In this document: piece by piece, positions 60,745 through 64,000 of the stretch
Numbering within the stretch: position 1 is the first letter of the stretch
How the letters are laid out: the number at the start of each line of letters is the position of its first letter
Origin: Siphonodentalium dalli
Taxonomy: Eukaryota; Mollusca; Scaphopoda; Gadilida; Siphonodentaliidae
Reading direction: 5' to 3'
Length of the DNA: 64,000 nucleotides
Assembly: GCA_032622095.1 (NCBI GenBank)
Contig: CP136068.1
Span: 136,407,989-136,471,988 of the forward strand
Position numbers and translations under genes: made by a program
The notes under the pieces: model-generated
The model's input: the letters and a program-made list of their open reading frames with translations, nothing else
Database searches by the model: none
Told to the model about the DNA's origin: nothing

Positions 60745-60868
60745 CTGAAAGTGAAAGTGAAAGTTGAAACATTTTGACTTTGTATTTTCGAAAATCACTA
60801 GTTTTCCAGAATTTCGAGTCAGAATTGGCCATGATGTGGCAAGTTTGATGGAGATTCTCCAACTCCAT
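60745..60868 (-). CDS. Possible first coding exon of a minus-strand gene
   Basis: On the minus strand an ATG at 60868 opens 41 codons (MELENLHQTCHIMANSDSKF, then WKTSDFRKYKV..SLSLS) and ends at TTTCAG|GTAAGT with the donor GT at 60744-60743. A second ATG (MANSDSKF) lies in CATCATGGCC. The block WKTSDFRKYKVK is reminiscent of the start of SAP-type helices, but I cannot confirm this. No second exon was found downstream. The upstream region (60940-60956) has TGCGCATG and ACCGGAAGT. It might be an unrelated chance frame or part of the 5' region of the LINE that follows. Confidence 0.35.
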
Positions 60869-60939
60869 ATCTAGATCCGTTCGATAGATTCAAGAATTTA
60901 ATTTTAGTTGATCATAGACATTTTGTCAGTAAAGATGTC

Positions 60940-60956
60940 TGCGCATGACCGGAAGT
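60940..60956. promoter_or_regulatory. NRF1/ETS-like motif pair
   Basis: TGCGCATG (60940-60947) directly followed by ACCGGAAGT (60948-60956). Such pairs are typical of animal TATA-less promoters. It lies about 72 bp upstream of the minus-strand ATG at 60868 and 270 bp upstream of the + strand ATG at 61227, so it could serve either or both. Confidence 0.35.
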
Positions 60957-61226
60957 TCTATCGGACGTGTCTTTTCAAGCCGCAAGATTTTTTCATAAAA
61001 TCCTTCAAAATAACCTATTTTGATCATCCATCAAATTCAAAAAAGGGAAGTATGATACAAATTATATAATTTAAAACATCTTCCTAATAAATTTAAAGAA
61101 TTTGTGATGTTTTTTTATGACAATTTTTGTGTTTGAAAAATGAAACCGAAAATAACACATTTTGTTTTCAACTTCTTGGAAACGAAGAACGACTTTTTGT
61201 GAAAACATTCAACCAAGTATGAAGTA

Positions 61227-61904
61227 ATGAGCATCAGTAAATTGCAAAGATACATTGAGACAACAGAAGAAACCAGAGTGGACAATGATGCAATAAAAGT
61301 GCTAGTTTCGGACAGCAAGGGAAAATATATAAAAGCTGCCGCGGACGCAGGTTCAAATCTCAACTGGTGGTATACAAGTGGAACAACGACAAGAGAGCAA
61401 CTCGGGAGAATACATGACTATGTATTAGACAAATACCGCAACAGTCATGAAGAAATAGAACTATTCATCTGGTTGGGGACCTGTGACATCACAATCAAGA
61501 AAGGAGCATATATATTTTTGAGACATAGTACCACAGAGAAAGCAGTTGATAACATTCTAACAACATTTAAAGAATATTCAGAGAAATTCAGAAGAATAAA
61601 GAACATTAGAGTCTACTTCCTGGAAATTCCACCAATTTCAATAAGAAACTGGAACAAAGAAAGAGGACATCCAAATTGGAAAGAATTCATTCCGGATGAC
61701 CAAGAAGCAGATCGAAGAATCCACAGTATAAAATCTTTCAACCACGGTACAGACAAACCCAGCCCAATCTTCAACTACGACATACTCCGGAACCGAGACA
61801 AGAAATATAGTTACAATTTCAACTTATACTTGGACGGAATACATCCAGACGACCTACTTGCGAAAGTGTGGTTCAAACGAATACTCAAAACTGCTAATTT
61901 TTAA
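61227..61904 (+). CDS. LINE-encoded SGNH/GDSL-type esterase-like protein (225 aa)
   Basis: The frame is open from ATG 61227 to TAA 61902-61904. Three SGNH blocks are visible: the nucleophile block VSDSKG with Ser30, the WLGTCD block at 82-87 (Cys at the usual Asn position), and DGIHPDD with Asp203 and His206. SGNH esterase domains are known as part of ORF1 in CR1/L2-type LINEs, where they are thought to assist the RNA particle or membrane contact. Here it is a free-standing first cistron. The next cistron starts 161 bp later, after three hairpin repeats. No stop or frameshift, so the copy may be young. Confidence 0.78.
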   Translation: MSISKLQRYIETTEETRVDNDAIKVLVSDSKGKYIKAAADAGSNLNWWYTSGTTTREQLGRIHDYVLDKYRNSHEEIELFIWLGTCDITIKKGAYIFLRHSTTEKAVDNILTTFKEYSEKFRRIKNIRVYFLEIPPISIRNWNKERGHPNWKEFIPDDQEADRRIHSIKSFNHGTDKPSPIFNYDILRNRDKKYSYNFNLYLDGIHPDDLLAKVWFKRILKTANF

Positions 61905-61909
61905 GGGAA

Positions 61910-62058
61910 GTGTGAGTACGGTCTCACTGCCCTCGCTAAAAAAAAACAGAAACGATGAAGTAAACTGAAGAGCGTGTGAGTACGGTCTCACTGCCCTCAT
62001 ATAATTAACAGTACGAGAAAGACAAAATAAAGAGTGTGTGAGTACGGTCTCCCTACTC
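61910..62058 (+). repeat. Three hairpin repeats filling the LINE intercistronic spacer
   Basis: The word GTGTGAGTACGGTCTC occurs at 61910, 61974 and 62036 (spacing 64 and 62). Copies 1 and 2 are followed by ACTGCCCTC and copy 3 by CCTACTC. Each can fold as GTGAG, TACGGT loop, CTCAC; copy 3 has one mismatch. The sequences between copies are also similar (AACAG..GA..AAGAG). The first begins 5 nt after the esterase stop and the last ends 7 nt before the next ATG. Confidence 0.85.
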
Positions 62059-62065
62059 AAAAAGG

Positions 62066-63017
62066 ATGCCGCCAAAAGAAAAACCCGATGACAAAAAAGG
62101 GAAGGGAAGAGGAAAAGGTCTCAATAAAAGTACTGAAAAACAGAAAATGGATGGAGAAAGTCCTTACTGCAGGAAATCATTTCCAGAAGACGCTGATGGA
62201 CTGATATGCGACACATGTGAACATTGGGTATGCCTAAGCTGTGCAAATGTCCCAAAAGATCTATACGACATGATAGTGAAATACAGCAATCTTGGAGCAG
62301 CAGCCCCAACCAATTTCAAGTGGGTGTGCCGGGTGGATGAAAGTTCATTACCAACATTAAAAGAAATGAACACCACTTTGACCAGCATCAAAACAGACAA
62401 TGAAAACAGATTTGAAAGGATAGAAAAACAGGTCAAAGATATAGAAGAAAACATTGGCAACAAGGTCAGTGAGAAGGTGGACACCCTCAGAGAAAAAATT
62501 GTTGAAGACATTTCACAGGAAATAGAAATATCCTTCCAAGCGAAATTTGATGAGAGATTTAAAGAAATGGAGGAACGAAGAGCTAGGGCGAACAACATAT
62601 GCATATTCAATGCACCTCTGTCCACAGATAAAGACCCAAGTATAAGAAAGAAAGCAGACATGGAATTGGTATCTAAGATCTTCCAGACAGCAACATCGAA
62701 AACACAACCAGCTATCAATAACTTGTATAGACTGGGACGTGCTAGTGAAGCAAATAAAATGCCACCATTAAAATTCATCTTTGAAGAGAGATCACAGGTG
62801 AAGAAGCTACTACAAGGAGCCCATAAATTGAAGGATGCAAAAGACCCAACAATGAATAACATAATTATTCAGCGAGACCAGACTGAAGAGCAGAGAACAA
62901 CAAAAAAAGGCTCTAAGAGAAGAATTAAAGGAGGGAAACAAAGATGAAAATCTCTATGCCATCAGAAATGGACAGATAGTCAAAAATCAAGAAAACGACG
63001 GAGATACCCCCTCCTGA
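62066..63017 (+). pseudogene. LINE ORF1: PHD-like finger, coiled coil, RRM-like; frameshifted
   Basis: The frame from ATG 62066 begins with a Lys-rich tail, then a PHD-like finger at residues 32-91 with Cys35, 48, 51, 56, 59 and 88. Ser32 and Asp91 stand where zinc ligands are expected, so the finger is probably damaged or atypical. A coiled coil spans about 98-175 (many heptads of I/L/K/E), then an L1-ORF1-like nucleic-acid-binding domain (NNICIFNAP, NLYRLGRA, PPLKFIFEE, NIIIQRDQT). At the A7 run 62902-62908 the frame shifts. Reading on in the +1 frame gives ALREELKEGNKDENLYAIRN, then GQIVKNQENDGDTPS, and stops at 63015-63017, the normal end for this family. In the unshifted frame the protein ends at 62945-62947. 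A one-base insertion in the A run is the simplest reason. ORF1 proteins coat LINE RNA. Confidence 0.75.
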
Positions 63018-64000
63018 TAAAGATTTTAACCGAGCAAAGAAGATTTTAAATGTACAAAAGAAGCACACCAGGAACAAACTGGAAATGTTATACACGAACG
63101 TGGATTTTCTTTTAAACAAGAAAGAAGAATTAGAAGCACTGGTTGATCTGAAAAAACCAGACATAATGATTTTAACAGAAACCAAGCCTAAGAATGTATC
63201 GCATCTACAAATGATTGAATTCAAGATGGATGGATTTGACATGATACACACTCCTCTGGAAAAAGGACGTGGCATAGCAATCTATACCCACCCAGATCTT
63301 AAAGCGAACCTCATAGAACCAAAAACAAAATGTGATGAATCAATATGGTGCCTGATAAAACTGAGAAACAGAGATCAATTACTTATTGGAGGAATTTATA
63401 GGAGCCCACACAGTTCTGAGGAAAATAACAAGGCAGTTATCAAGCAAATGAAGGAAATGGCGGATAGAAGATATTCCCACAAAATAATAGCTGGAGACTT
63501 TAATTTCAAAGAAATCAACTGGGAGAACAGAAGCACAACAAATGGTGTGGATTCAGAAGTATACAAATTTTTGGAGGGAACAAATGACACATTGCTGCAT
63601 CAAAGCGTAAGAAAGCCAACAAGACACAGACAGGGACAAACCTCCAATATACTGGATTTAATATTCACCAATGAAGAACAAATGATTGAAGATATCAACT
63701 ATCTCCCACCAATTGGAAAAAGTGATCATCTAACTTTGAGTTTCGCTCTGACATGCTACGTAGACACAGTGGAGACTATAGGGGAAAGACATCTATACAA
63801 TAAAGCGGATTATGATCAAGCGAACAATCTACTTACAGATTTGGACTGGACGGCAATGAATATGATGTCAGTAGAGGAAACATGGGAATACATAACAAGG
63901 AACATATTAATCATTAGAGACAAGACAGTTCCTCTAACAAAGACAGGGAAAATTAAGAAAAAGAAGAAAGTGTGGATGACAAAAGAGGCGCTGAATGCCG
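62980..64000 (+). CDS. LINE ORF2, endonuclease part; runs off the window
   Basis: The frame is open from 62980 to the last base. The first ATG is at 63085 (MLYTNVDFLLNKKEELEAL). An APE-type endonuclease is complete: Asn5, Glu32 (ILTETK), the YRSPHSS block, Asp138 and Asn140 (AGDFNF), and Asp214-His215 (SDHLTLSF), numbered from ATG 63085. The sequence then enters the linker before the reverse transcriptase (KKKKKVWMTKEALNA). The start could be upstream if translation re-initiates, since the frame overlaps the end of ORF1 (63017). The motif set and upstream ORFs fit the CR1/L2 group. Function: nick target DNA to prime reverse transcription. All catalytic residues are present, so this copy or a close relative may be recent. 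Confidence 0.85.

Noticed and set aside
62164-62862. Minus-strand frame of 232 codons
   Set aside because: It is the reverse of the LINE ORF1 coding region and has no domain of its own.
62944-62947. ATGA start-stop overlap between ORF1 and ORF2
   Set aside because: The ATG frame meets TAG at 62977 after eleven codons, and the natural end of ORF1 lies in another frame at 63017. The overlap is a by-product of the A7 frameshift.

Overview
The window looks like nuclear DNA from an animal, most likely a marine invertebrate. It is AT-rich and gene-poor, with GT-AG splice signals and a dense layer of eukaryotic mobile DNA: non-LTR retrotransposons (LINEs), a Crypton-type tyrosine-recombinase gene, piggyBac-like TTAA elements, Helitron-like elements, foldback elements, minisatellites and a 1.27-kb tandem array. 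I saw no operons, CRISPR arrays, rRNA genes or convincing tRNA genes. The species cannot be fixed from the sequence alone.

The only host-like gene I can build is on the + strand. Its coding exons are 27217-27345, 28914-29061 and 31273-31340. They splice in frame into a 114-residue protein with a signal peptide and a textbook EF-hand loop that is split by the last intron. A TATA-box promoter with a strong splice donor at 20321-20413 may supply its untranslated first exon. Its introns are full of foldbacks, a MITE and a LINE fragment.

Layout. 1-2450: no gene seen. 3216-3597, 9591-9981, 27838-28219 and 30733-31069: TTAA-flanked piggyBac-like MITEs, three of them carrying two mirror-image hairpins. 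3903-6790: broken multi-copy gene interrupted by inserts. 8905-10968: inverted arrangement of a short tandem repeat. 11590-15035: small duplications and a minisatellite. 16018-19376: foldbacks, including a palindrome of about 1.97 kb. 20972-23783 and 24485-27110: inverted-repeat elements, the second split by a 1756-bp insertion. 32192-32713: 30-bp minisatellite. 33117-37797: 1.27-kb tandem array. 37952-39098: Helitron-like element carrying eight 122-bp repeats. 39563-48383: one decayed LINE (endonuclease, linker, reverse transcriptase, C-terminal zinc motif) interrupted by two copies of the same TIR transposon. 48648-55892: eight Helitron-like units head to tail, one containing a further nested Helitron. 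57748-60053: CCAAT/GC-box promoter-like region and a Crypton-type recombinase with a full catalytic set but one in-frame stop. 60745-60868: possible first exon of a minus-strand gene. 61227-64000: a young LINE with separate SGNH-esterase, PHD/coiled-coil and endonuclease reading frames, cut by the window end.

The most unusual signals are the intercistronic spacer of the young LINE, made of three copies of a hairpin repeat; the head-to-tail Helitron array; the repeated mirror-image double-hairpin architecture; and the small secreted EF-hand gene, whose exons are too short for ordinary ORF scanning.
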